Shown piece after piece: positions 23,074 to 34,400 of a DNA stretch of 64,000 nucleotides. The DNA lies in NCBI RefSeq assembly GCF_021917145.1, contig NC_061072.1, positions 14,176,742 through 14,240,741 of the forward strand. The letters run 5' to 3'. Below the pieces are notes generated by a model. The model did not search any database and was not told where the DNA came from. It saw only the letters and a list, made by a program, of their open reading frames with translations. The stretch is from Hypomesus transpacificus (lineage: Eukaryota > Chordata > Actinopteri > Osmeriformes > Osmeridae). Made by a program: the position numbers and the translations under genes. How positions within the stretch are numbered: the stretch's first letter is position 1; every line of letters begins with the position of its first letter.

Positions 23074-26009
23074 TCCTACCTTGGCCTTCTTGTAGATGTT
23101 CTCTCCTATGATCCGGGTGCTTTCAAACATGTCTCCTCCAGGCCCCGCTGATAAACACACCTTAGTCTGAAGACAAACAACACAGTCAAGCTGTCGCACA
23201 GTCTACTGTGTGTGATAGAGTGCATGTGGGGATGCATTTGACAGCAAATCAAGAGGTTGCAGGTTCAAATCCCCCGTGTACATTGCTTTGGATGAGTGAA
23301 ATTGTGTGTATGTGGTTGCAAGTGTTTTATTGAGTGACATTGTGTGTGTGTGTGTGTGTGTGTGTGAGTGAGTGACACTGATTGTGTATGGGGTTGTGTG
23401 AGTGTCACTGTGTGTGTATGTGGTTGTGTGTGTGTGTGAGTGTCACTGTGTGTGTATGTGGTTGTGTGTGTGTGAGTGTCACTGTGTGTGTATGTGGTTG
23501 TGTGTGTGTGAGTGTCACTGTGTGTGTATGTGGTTGCGTGTGTGAGTGTCACTGTGTGTGTACGTGGTTGTGTGTGCGTGTCACTGTGTGTGTGAAGTAC
23601 ACACCCCTCCAACAGGACAGGAGCTGTTGAGGTAATCACAAGCCTCTCCAGTGTTCACACAGACTGGCCCTCTGATGTTTGGAGACACGTCGCCAAGGTT
23701 ACTGGAAGAAAACCCTGCCACAAATGGTCCCTGGACAGGAGACATAATCACTGATGTATCAGAGGTGGTTTGAGGACTCAGGCCCTGTGGTGGTTACCCA
23801 TGCTGACCCTTTCAGACAGGCCCAGGTTCAATCCCCAGTCGCGTTAAAGCAATTCTATCTGAAGTTTCTCTTCTCAGTTCAAACTTATTTTCTACTTCTC
23901 CTCTCAGTTAAAGCCTCTTTTCTAAACAGACCAAAAACTTTAATTGACTTGTATCTCCCTATTCATTCTTATCAAAGGCCATTTCAACAGGAGTTCTTTA
24001 AGCTTTTAATTATCTTCGGTTAAAGTTCATTTCTCCTGTGACTGTACTGCAACGGAACAGGTTTAATCAGCTTATAGAACAGAACGCAGCGTTTTATATA
24101 ATTTAATTAGCTAATCTTCCCTGGTTTATCACTCATACTGACTATGGGCAGGGGAGCGCAGTCTCATTTAGACTGGCTTTACTGTTGATTAGACCCAGAG
24201 CTCTGCTCTCCTCCATTCCTCCTCCCCTCCTCTTCTTTCCTTCCTCTCTCCTCCTCCTGTTCTCTCCTCTGGTCTCCCCTCCTCTCTCCCCCACCTCTCC
24301 TCTCACCCTGTCCTCACCTCTCCAGGTAGAGAACCGATGTTCTTATCCTGCTCCATGATGTAGGAGGCATATCCCATGTTGTCACTGCTCACCATCCGAT
24401 TGGTCATGTTCATACTGACACCGTGGACAGCGAACCAGCTGCGAGTGGAAAGAGGGTGGGGGGGGGGCGGGTTGTATGGGAAGTGTTAGCCCTAGGCAGG
24501 AACAAAGGCTTGTAACTCTGAAGGCAGGAGTCGATTAACAGCAGTGCTTTCACGCATGGAGGAGTCTGTGAGTCAAGGCTATCTACCTGATCATGCCCAT
24601 CCCGTCACCATCCAGATCTGTGAACTTCAGGACCACCACCTGCTTGTCTGTATTGGTGGTGTACCTGGGGGTGGGGAGACCCAACACTGATCAACACACG
24701 ACTCATCAACACTGGTCTGCAAAACTGGTTTGTCAAAGCTTGTATCTATCTCAGTCTCAATTAACTATCAAATATGCATACCTGGGAGATCAATACAATA
24801 AGGAATAAAGGAGGGAGGGAGGGTGGGAGGGAGGGAGGTATACCTGCCCCTCTCCTCCTCTGGGTTGTTGAGGTAGGAGTGTGGGCTCCTGTTGCGACTG
24901 TTCTCCTCCAGCTCTCCTTTATTCATGAAGAGCCGCCCTGGCTTCATGTTCCTGTGGGCTATGTCCACACTCTGAGATGAGAGGACAGAGAGAGAGACAT
25001 ATCTATACTCTGAGACAGGAGGACAGAGAGAGACATATCTATACTCTGAGACAGGAGGACAGAGAGAGACATGTCTATACTCTGAGACAGGAGGACAGAG
25101 AGAGACATGTCTATACTCTGAGACAGGAGGACAGAGAGAGACATATCTATACTCTGAGACAGGAGGACAGAGAGAGACATATCTATACTCTGAGACAGGA
25201 GGACAGAGAGAGACATATCTATACTCTGAGACAGGAGGACAGAGAGAGACATGTTTATACTCTGAGACAGGAGGACAGAGAGAGACATATCTATACTCTG
25301 AGACAGGAGGACAGAGAGAGACATGTCTATACTCTGAGACAGGAGGACAGAGAGAGACATATCTATACTCTGAGACAGGAGGACAGAGAGAGACATATCT
25401 ATACTCTGAGACAGGAGGACAGAGAGAGACATGTCTATACTCTGAGACAGGAGGACAGAGAGAGACATATCTATACTCTGAGACAGGAGGACAGAGAGAG
25501 ACATGTCTATACTCGGGGACAGGAGGACAAAGAGAGACATGTCTATACTCTGAGACAGGAGGACAGAGAGAGACATATCTATACTCGGGGACAGGAGGAC
25601 AGAGAGAGACATGTCTATACTCTGAGACAGGAGGACAGAGAGAGACATATCTATACTCTGAGACAGGAGGACAGAGAGAGACATGTCTATACTCGGGGAC
25701 AGGAGGACAGAGAGAGGAAAACATGTCTACACCCTCCTACTCAGGGGAGACAGGGGAGAAAACAGTAAGTAAGGAAATGACAACATTCTGAGACATTCTT
25801 GACCTTCCTTCTGGATCATTGACTTGAACTGAACACAGGGAACCCTGACAGAGAGGAGTGGGAGGGGGGGGGGGATATACAGTACACAATGAAAGCTCCG
25901 TCCACAGTCAGACACAGGACACCACAGTGAACACGTCTGTGAGGGGGAGGGAGATATGTGAGCGATGTCTAAACTGAGACGCTAGGGTACATAATGGGCC
26001 ATACTGTAC

Positions 26010-26079
<70 letters not shown>

Positions 26080-26218
26080 GAGGACAGTGGGGGGTGAGGA
26101 GGGAGTGCGGAGGTAGCTATGCGAGCAATGTCCCAGACTCTGAGACAGAAAAGGCCAAGAGGGATCCCTGCCATACAACAGAGACACTAGAGAGGGGAGG
26201 GGGAGAGAGGCAGAGCAT

Positions 26219-26286
<68 letters not shown>

Positions 26287-26287
26287 C

Positions 26288-26335
<48 letters not shown>

Positions 26336-26338
26336 GAG

Positions 26339-26409
<71 letters not shown>

Positions 26410-26442
26410 AGGAGAGAGAGGAGAGAGAGAGAGAAAGAAAAA

Positions 26443-26474
<32 letters not shown>

Positions 26475-28555
26475 TAGTAACCCTTGACAATCCCGTTGAC
26501 GATGGCCTGAGCCGAAGGTTTGATGTATCCTTTGCTGGTGATCATGAAGAGTGTGTACTGGAAGTATCCAGCCAGGCCGGAGTGTGTGTGTGTCCCGCTC
26601 ATCACCACGTTGTCCTGTCTGTACAGGCTCCCGTACTTCACCTTGAGCTCGTTCAGCACCTGCAACACCATCAGCATGTAGCAGACCAACCCTGACACTA
26701 CAACGCAGGGATGGTGTCATACTCTCATGTGTGTCTAATGAGAGGATGATGATACAGGCTTGATACTAGCCTTCGGCTACACAGGCTAACACATTTACTT
26801 TTATACATACTGTCAGTGGAGTCCCACCAACCGCCTCCATCGAACCACAGTCTACTGATACATGTACATTATGTGTATCTATTGATAGGGATTCAAACCT
26901 CCAGGCCTCGGTTCTATAAGCCATGGGGCAACGAGACAATGTGGGCCCCGAACCGCCCTCTGTTACCTCCAGCCTCAGCCTCTGGGGACACCATGCCGAT
27001 GTCTGCCGTGATGAAGACCACCCTCTTCCTCCCGTCGTCAACGATGAAGGCTCTGCTGTAGAGGCGGGTGTGGATGCCCCCCGCTGTCTGGTCAAGAGTG
27101 GCGTAGCCCATTCTACCACACACACACACACACACCACACACAGCTTTGGCCTCCCTTCACCTTCAGGGTTACATATTGACCATCCCTGTCTCCCATTTC
27201 ATCTCTGATCACGTCATAAAATGTATCACAGATGGCTTGGATTATCTCTGTCGATCTCTATCTGTCTATCCATCTCTTTATTACACCCATCTCCACCACA
27301 CCCCAAGGCAGACTATAGAAAAGGCTTTGGAGGTCATGGTGAATTCTGTTCTGATCTTGGCTTTCAAAACACATTTTCATGTGAGTTCAGAGTATTGTGA
27401 TGACCAGGAGTGGTAGTGCATTTTGGGTATCATTCTACGTGGTCTCTTTACACATTACACTTCACTAAGCCACACTGCGTGATAGCAAATATGAGAATGC
27501 TGCATAAATCTGGAGTCCATGAGGGGAAACCTTCAGATGTATTTCACGGTAAATCATTCAGCACACTATTTGATCAAAAGCAACACACTATAAGGCTCAT
27601 AGTAACTGCAGCAGAATAACCCAGCAACTACAGAGCACCATTGTATCAGTGATTGGCCCCAAGGAACAGTTTGTGTTTTACAAGACAAGATACAATAACA
27701 CCATCATATCTCCCGCAACAGCTGTAATAAAGCCTTTATGTCACGATAACCTCTGACTCAACGGTCAAGATTATTTGGATTAGATGTTTAATTTCCTCCA
27801 GGAAACCCAATGGCACTTATTGAGGCACTCGTAAATGATTTAACTGCTTGTACTCGCTGTGAATGATATTATTGCTGCTTGCTTTCCTCCAGGTACACTC
27901 TGGCACTTTCAAGGATCATGTTCTTTAATTGTAATGTGTTTAACTACATGCTCTTCTGGTTCCACCCATTGGCACTTATTTGCTTTTTCACAGTGTATGC
28001 TTCATGTTTTTGGCTACCCACAATCTTTTTGGGGCAATCTTGTTGTTTATGATCATTGACCTATGCACCTTTCGTAAAGCTCTTTCTTGAAAGTCGCTCT
28101 GGATAAAAGCATCTGCTAAATGAATACATGTAAATGAGTTCTGCCGGGGGAAGTGTGTGTGTCTGTGTGTGTGTGGGGAGGGGGGGGGGGGGGGCACTCA
28201 CCAGGGGGGATGTCGGCGGGGGGGCCAGTGCAGTCCGCCCTGCCCACCCCAATCAGGTAGGGGCTCTCCTGAGGCGGGGCTCTGGTGGGGGACAGTGCCC
28301 TCTGTATCCTCTGGTGGGCAGACACAGCAGCATCAGCCAGCACTCTGTGGTGCTTGAGCACAACTGTATACCACTGTGTGTGTGTGTGCACGTTACATGG
28401 CGAGACCTAAAACGAATCCTTTACTTGATCGGTCATTCCAGCCCGTTGCCATGACGGCGATCAAGCTCACGGACATCTCCGGTCATGATGATGAAGAGGA
28501 CCGCCAGGGTGGCCTCCAGCCTGGTCAGCCGACAGCATCCCTTCTTCACAGACAT
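18330..28555 (-). CDS. asah2: Neutral ceramidase (ASAH2), frame broken near the 5' end
   Basis: Neutral ceramidase hydrolyses ceramide to sphingosine and fatty acid at the plasma membrane or outside the cell. Coding exons in order: about 28436-28555 (N-terminus, uncertain), 28202-about 28310, 26967-27112, 26482-26659, 24844-24971, 24587-24664, 24318-24438, 23605-23730, 23080-23166, 22777-22881, 22136-22217, 21783-21898, 21559-21653, 21403-21442, 21141-21239, 20636-20731, 20122-20274, 19789-19845, 19585-19673 and 18330-18531. From 24971 on, all phases agree. Seen motifs: [18 protein letters not shown] and [10 protein letters not shown] (zinc-ligand His by family); NLGDVSPN (nucleophile Ser); [15 protein letters not shown] and [13 protein letters not shown] (zinc-ligand Glu and Tyr). 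There are no mucin-like repeats, so the protein is about 700-740 residues against 780 in human. The first four exons carry several one-base frame conflicts (see findings), so the N-terminus is not settled. Confidence 0.93.
19980..20115. repeat. Degenerate GATAT/GATACC-rich tract in asah2 intron
   Basis: About 130 bases with many imperfect GATATTGA, GATACCAATACC and TGATATTGATA copies and no strict period. It lies just beyond the donor of the 20122-20274 exon. Confidence 0.6.
20317..20362. repeat. (TGTCA)n short tandem repeat
   Basis: About eight imperfect copies of the pentamer TGTCA/TGTCAAGTCA. Confidence 0.8.
21280..21392. repeat. (TG)n microsatellite in asah2 intron
   Basis: TG repeats with TCTGTG and GAATGTC interruptions, between two asah2 exons. 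Confidence 0.9.
21910..22035. repeat. (CA)n-rich tract in asah2 intron
   Basis: CA repeats with several breaks, immediately upstream (minus sense) of the 21783-21898 exon acceptor. Confidence 0.85.
22934..23071. repeat. (TG)n microsatellite in asah2 intron
   Basis: About 138 bases of TG with a few TATG interruptions, starting 9 bases from the donor of the 23080-23166 exon. Confidence 0.95.
23226..23300 (+). repeat. tRNA-like SINE fragment
   Basis: GCATTTGACAGCAAATCAAG then GGTTGCAGGTTCAAATCCCC (B-box-like) and GCTTTGGATGAG. A near-identical head occurs at 49804-49865, so both are copies of one dispersed element. Confidence 0.6.
23340..23600. repeat. TG-rich minisatellite, about 40-bp period
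   Basis: Five to six copies of a unit containing GTGTCACTGTGTGTGTATG then GGTTGTGTGTGTG, within an asah2 intron. Confidence 0.85.
24980..25728. repeat. 36-bp minisatellite, about 20 copies
   Basis: A head-to-tail array in the asah2 intron between the 24844-24971 and 26482-26659 exons. The unit holds CTGAGACAGGAGGACAGAG then AGAGACATATCTATACT. Units differ at two main positions (CATATC/CATGTC and CTGAGACAGG/CGGGGACAGG). Because 36 is a multiple of three and the unit has no stop in several frames, long open frames arise on both strands. They are not genes. Confidence 0.97.
26010..26480. repeat. (GA)n microsatellite blocks
   Basis: Two blocks of almost pure GA (26010-26085 and 26205-26475) separated by unique sequence. 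The second reaches the splice donor of the 26482-26659 exon of asah2. Confidence 0.95.
27900..28137 (+). repeat. 3' end of a SINE/LINE-type retroposon
   Basis: Ends with AAGTCGCTCTGGATAAAAGC then ATCTGCTAAATG, the 3' tail shared by the SINE copies at 35143, 48717 and 61866. The preceding AT-rich text (TTTGCTTTTTCACAG, CTTTCGTAAAGCTC) looks like part of the same element. The 5' limit is not clear. Confidence 0.55.
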
Positions 28556-28718
28556 GGTCCTGCTCTGACCGCAGCACTACCACAACATGACCGCAACCAC
28601 AAAACAAGCACACACCGTAGTGTACCGTCATGCACTTTGAGTGTAGTATAGTTTAACGTACTATAGCCATACTATCGTTTATTTGATTTATGGTACATTT
28701 AATGTCAGAATTCAAGTA

Positions 28719-28996
28719 CACTGCAAATTGTTCTGTGCTTGCCAAGATTTAAAATCTTAGTTCTGGAAATATAATATTTATTATCTTGTTTGAAAAATGA
28801 TTTACTAGTTTTTGTCTTTTAATTTGTGGTATATTCTTAAGCCTACTTATTTCTAGACTGGAACCAACTTATTTTAAGATATCTTGTCGAGTATAATTAT
28901 CTTGCAGCATGGACGGATAATTTCACTAGTATTAAATCATTTTCTCTTCAAATTTAGTGATTATTTCTTGTATTTTAGCAGACCTTTTTTGCAGTG
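28719..28996. mobile_element. MITE-like element with CACTGCAAA termini
   Basis: The left end begins CACTGCAAA and the right end is TTTTTTGCAGTG, so the termini are inverted for 8-9 bases around a 278-base AT-rich body. Several internal segments are also mutually inverted. No coding capacity and no clear target-site duplication were seen. Confidence 0.45.
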
Positions 28997-31217
28997 CATT
29001 TCTCCCAAGTAAGGCAAAGCAGAACAGTTCAATACTTACATGCAGTTTAACTCCTGGAGGGAAGATTCTTGCTGTCCAGCAGACAGTGACTCAACTGGAA
29101 GACTGTCAGACCAATTGGCTTTTACTGAACAAGGGTAAGGAACAGTCTGAACAATGTTTTACTGCCCTGTTTGAAAACAGCCTTGCTGTGCTGTAAGCGT
29201 AATCGGTTTATCGATCCCGTACAAGGGTTCCCTTACATAACTAATGGGTATCACTTCAGTGTATCTGTTATTCCAAAGGTTGTATTATATTGTATGGAGG
29301 TGCAGAGAATAGCTGGAAGGAAAAATGCTAGTATCCTGTAATTCTGCTGATTCATGCATAGGTGCCTGTCAAACGTTTGGAAACACCTAGACTTGTATCA
29401 TTTTTGAGAGACTTGTTTTTCAGTGTTTTTAATGCATGAATTTAACCTACATGTATATGACCTTACCCCATGTTCTTCAAAAAATTTGAATATATAGGTG
29501 ACAGTTTGATGAAAAGTAAGCTTTTGTACCAATATCTGTACATCCTGGTCAAAGTAAATCTTCAAACCGTAATCATTCCTATGTAGGTGTTGTAAGCAAG
29601 CTAAAAGTAACTGACATTTTTGGGGGGGGAACCTTAATTTAAGACAAATAAATAGCATGTAATAATTAAACAAATAAAACATTTTGAGTAAAATGTTTGC
29701 AGAATATAATTTATTTTCAACAATCGTATAATTTCTTCCAAGGTTACAACAAGCGTTTCTTTTATCGGGTGGTTTAACCGGGGACAAGTCTGAGGCATAC
29801 AATAGAGAGAGAGGTGATTGGATCAGTCCTCAAACCAGGAAGCAAATGTATCTTCAGATGATCTCCCATAGGCTACATGACGACCCTGGACAACCCCTAG
29901 CTAGGCCCCTATTGACAGAAACACTTTTACGAATATTACATCATATAAGGTTGGCGATATTAGCGAAATTACAAAATGCCAATCAGCTCATAAGTGGAGA
30001 ATACAGGGGAGATGTCTCTCCTGTTTGCACCTATCATGTCCCCAGGTCTGTTCAGGTGTCATGCCAAGGTCCTACAGGGTGATACTGGACAAGGCCCGGT
30101 GGGGACAGGACTCCATCTCAGACACAGTCTGGAACTGGTCCAAGGCTCATACTATGCAGTTTCTTGGCATAGGCAAGATAGTATACAGGTTTTTAACTTC
30201 ACAGGGGAACCATGTAAGAAAGCATCGATATAATAAATAAAACAAGAGACACAAAATGAAATGATTCAAGACAATGTCATGGCGAAACGTAGCTGATTGG
30301 GAAAGAATACTTCAGAAGAATGCTATTAGTTACATTCATAAACAGGGTCATAGATGGAGTTAGACTGGTTTAAATGTGCTATGTGCAGCGGGTGTGTTAG
30401 CATCATTCTATCACATTCCATCGACGGTTTACCTTCAAACTCGCAATACTGTTGTACCAATCTACAGACGCTTTCAAACAGATCCATACAAATATAGGAC
30501 TGAAAGCAACTAGGAACATTTTCAGAACATTACGGAACATTCCAGAACACACCGGAATATTCTGGAACACACATCATAGCTGTGCAGTCAGGACAATAAG
30601 GCACTGAAACATTTCATCCGTCCAGATCTCCTTTGACCCCAAATGTAAAAAATCTTTTAGCATTTACAGTTCAAAAAATAAACTTGTTATATGCTTTCGA
30701 TTAGAAAATGCTCTGCAGTGTTCAGTGAAAATGATTACAAAAATGTTAAGGACCTACAAGGCATAGGACATTGTTGTTTACGCACAATGCATTTTCTAAT
30801 CGTTATGATGACGTAAGATACTTGGGAGTCATGTGACCACAGCCAGAAAACGGGCGCCTTTTTCATTCACCCTCACTTAAACCTGCTGCTGTTAATCTTG
30901 GCAACAGTAACACCGCCTCGTTCACTTGGCAAACACACACACACACATGGGCACATCTTTCTGGCGCGGTCACACCTATATCAAATACTATTTGAAATCC
31001 TCTCAAAATGCTTTGAAGCTTTGGCTGGAGAGAGAGTCAGGCTGAGAGGAATATTCACAGGGGGAACTTGTCCAGCAGCTGTTGATGCCACCAGGGGCCC
31101 TTGCTGGCCAGGCACCAGGGGCTGTGTTTCAGGGGGACCTTAAAGGGAGACGGACCAGAGTGCAGGGTCCATCCAGAGATGGACAGGTAGAAAGGGGATG
31201 TTCTTGTGGCACTTTAG

Positions 31218-31258
31218 GGGAGGGGGGGGGGGGGGGGGGGGGGGGGGGTGGGGGGGGG
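31218..31258. repeat. Poly-G run
   Basis: About 40 bases of G with one T, near the 3' end of sgms1. Confidence 0.9.
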
Positions 31259-31406
31259 AGAGAGATGTTCTCAGGGGCCCCAGCCCCTTTCACTGGGTCA
31301 GCCCTCGTTTGTCAGCCATTCAGGAAACACGTTCCACCCTTCCTTCTGTCAACATGTCAGAATCCATCCCTCCATCCATTCCACCGTCTGTCTGTCTGTC
31401 TGTCCG

Positions 31407-34400
31407 TCACGGGCACTCGGTCTCCAGCCTGCTGTACTTGGCCTGGCTCCTGTGGGCATGTCGCCACGACAGCGGCAGCTGGTAGTTGCGCGGCACGATG
31501 CAGTGGACGTTGAGCTCCAGGTACAGGAAGAAGCGGTACCACCACACCCTGGCCAGGAAGTTGCTCTGCGACGCCTCCTTCAGAACCTGGGAGGACAACA
31601 CAGAACACGCCGCGCCGCATTGGTCAAACACCCGCAACCTTCCGGAACTTTCGAACACCAGCCACGTTGAATATGCGGGGGGGGGGGGCGCCCGACCGAC
31701 AATTGCCGGGGCAAAACTCTACGACGCGCTGGATCCTTTTTTATAGACGAGATTGGGGTTCCGACATAAAGTACAAAGTTTCCCCTTCGCAGCTCTGACA
31801 GCGCTCCTAACCCAGGCCACAACATCAACACCCTCGCATATCCCTTTTCTTTCGTCTGATACGAGGGGAAAAAAATCCCGGGCTTCCGTCTGAGCCGCTG
31901 GAGGTCCTACCTGCTGGTTGGCCATGGTGTGGTACCACCAGAAGAGACGGGTGGTGATGTAGTAGGCCACCACCACGTCTATGGAATAATGGTCGTGGGC
32001 CAGCAGGATGCAGAACAGGCCCACAGCACACAGGGCCCAGCAGATCCAGTGGTACCACCAGAACCTCTTGGGAGAGTCTGGGAGAGGAGGAGGAGGGGAG
32101 GAGAGAGAGAGAGAGAGAGAGCACCGTTAACTGGAGGTGCAGTGGACTCGGTCGACCACAGGGTGTCGCTAGAGCTCCAACGCTAAGCCGAGACGGCTTC
32201 CGCGTGGACCCAGGGGAAGACTTGGTGGTAGCGGTTAAGTGTGTGTCGTGGTGTCGCAAGAACTCATGAAGAGGTGGGTGTGTGTGCTCGTGTCTTTTAA
32301 ACTCTGTGAGGAAAAAGGGTCCTGTGTGTGTGTGTGCGCGTGCACGCTTTACTCACACTCCCGGATGAAGAGGTAGGTGAGAGTGAGCATGACGGTGTGT
32401 CCGCTGTAGAGATAGTCTCCACACATGTGGTGAGACCCTGTGATGGTCAGACCTCCTCCCGCTATCATCTGCATCACCCTCCGCATCTGGGACAGCCTAT
32501 CTCCAAACAGCTACACCCACACACACACGCACGCACACAAAGGTCACATGGTCAATTCAATAATTCAGCTGGATCTGTCATGAAGCGGAGCAGATGTTGA
32601 GTAGGATGGTTCACCCAGTAGGAGCAAACAGGAACACCGCCCCTAACGCAGCCCCCGGCCAGAGCAGCAGAATAGATCTGTCTGCCACAGGAAGGAGGAG
32701 GCTGCTGCTGCTGGAGAGGGGAGCTGCAGCAGAGCTACAGGCTGACTGATAACTGGAGCTTTCCTGTGGAGGAACAGGAGGATATCCTGACCTGGGCCAC
32801 GCTGGTGGTCATACATGCACACACACACACACACACACTCCTGGAACGCTCCACCCACACACATATACACACGCACACCACTCGAAACACCTAGCAGTCA
32901 CACACACGCACACCTTTCGAACCACCCAGCAGTCACACACACACACACACCTCTCGAACCACCTAGCAGTCACACACACACCTCTCGAACCACCCAGCAG
33001 TCACACACACACAGCCCTGGAACGTCCACAGTGACGCAGTGAGCACATGTTAAGAGCATCACATGCAGTACAAACACACTCATCCTAACGCTTCCACCAT
33101 GTGTCATAGAGGTTCTGCCTGTGGAGACAGGAGTGTGACAAACACTGGCTTTGAATAATGACACTAGTGGATGATGTCCTTCCCAGTTGGAACTGTGAGA
33201 ACATGGCCAGTGGATGATGCCCCTAGTGGATGATGCCCCTAGTGGATGATGTCCCTAGTGGATGATGTCCCTAGTGGATGATGCCCCTAGTGGATGATGC
33301 CCCTAGTGGATGATGCCCCTGGTGGATGATGCCCCTAGTGGATGATGCCCCTAGTGGATGATGTCCCTAGTGGATGATGCCCCTAGTGGATGATGCCCCT
33401 GGTGGATGATGTCCCTAGTGGATGATGTCCCTAGTGGATGTTGTCCCTAGTGGATGATTTGTCTGCTGGAGCTGTGACTCCCACAGATCCCTGCAGCTGA
33501 GCGACTGGAATGGAAAACTACGACCAGGGGGTCACAAACTGCAACTAGACACCCTCTTCTCCCTCTCTCTCCCCCTCTCTCCCCCTCTCCCCCTCTCTCC
33601 CCCCTCTCCCCCCTCTCTCCCTCTCTCCCTCTCTTCTCCCTCTCTCTCCCCTTCTCTTCGTCAATGTCCTTCCCCTTCTTTCTCTTCCTCTCTATCATCA
33701 CCTTCACTCATTCGAGCGTTCAAACACACCCTACACGTTCACAAGAACGCTGTGTAGTACATTGAGAAGCAAAGCCTTGTGTGTGTGTGTGTGTGTGTGG
33801 GTGGCGTTTCTCTGTGTGTATGTGGGGGAACGTTTTGCAGTGAACGTTAGTATCTATTTCTGTATGTGTCTGTCTGACCATGTGAATGTCAGTATATGTT
33901 TCTGTGTGTGTTTGTCTGACCATGTGAATGTCAGTATATGTTTCTGTGCGTGTTTGTATGACCATGTGAATGACAGTATATGTTTCTGTGTGTGTGTCTC
34001 TCACCTTGGGGGAGCACTTGAAGTGCATGCCAGGCACAGGCAGGGTGGTGATGTACATGGTGACACACCTGTAGAGGTAGAGGGTGCCCACGATGAAGAA
34101 GAACCTGCGGCCTACGATGGACCTGAGGACCAGAGACCGCCAGGTCAGCAGAGGTCAGGGGTCAACTGCATATCCAAGACCACATGACGCACCCAGACGG
34201 ATATATACACACACACACACACACAGGCACACACACAAACTGTACACACAAACACACAGATATCAGTGTTTCCCACACATAGACTAATTTGTGGCGGTGC
34301 GCCACAGAATCAACACCGGCCGCCACACATTGCGTTTCGTAAACATTTTTTTTTTCGCCATTTAGGTAAAAACACGCAGCGTATTCGTTCAGCTGCATTT

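Larger units (their letters stand above)
28556..31406. other. Intergenic, asah2 5' end to sgms1 3' end
   Basis: No coding exon is recognised. It probably includes the sgms1 3' UTR on the minus strand; a candidate minus-strand AATAAA is at 29710-29715. Also present are a MITE-like element (28719-28996), AT-rich unique sequence, and a 40-base G run near 31218. Confidence 0.6.

Noticed and set aside
22927-23639. CA/TG-repeat reading frames (poly-Thr-His, Val-Cys)
   Set aside because: Low-complexity translation of dinucleotide repeats.
24980-25728. Possible CRISPR-like array (regular 36-bp repeats)
   Set aside because: Repeats are head-to-tail with no unique spacers, in an intron of a vertebrate gene.
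24768-25768. Repetitive 12-residue proteins on both strands
   Set aside because: They are produced by the 36-bp minisatellite. Only the part at 24844-24971 on the minus strand is a true asah2 exon.
26011-26720. Ser/Leu-rich minus-strand frames
   Set aside because: Mostly (GA)n microsatellite; only 26482-26659 belongs to asah2.
29398-29802. 134-residue minus-strand frame as a transposase fragment
   Set aside because: No transposase motif was recognised and composition is AT-rich non-coding.
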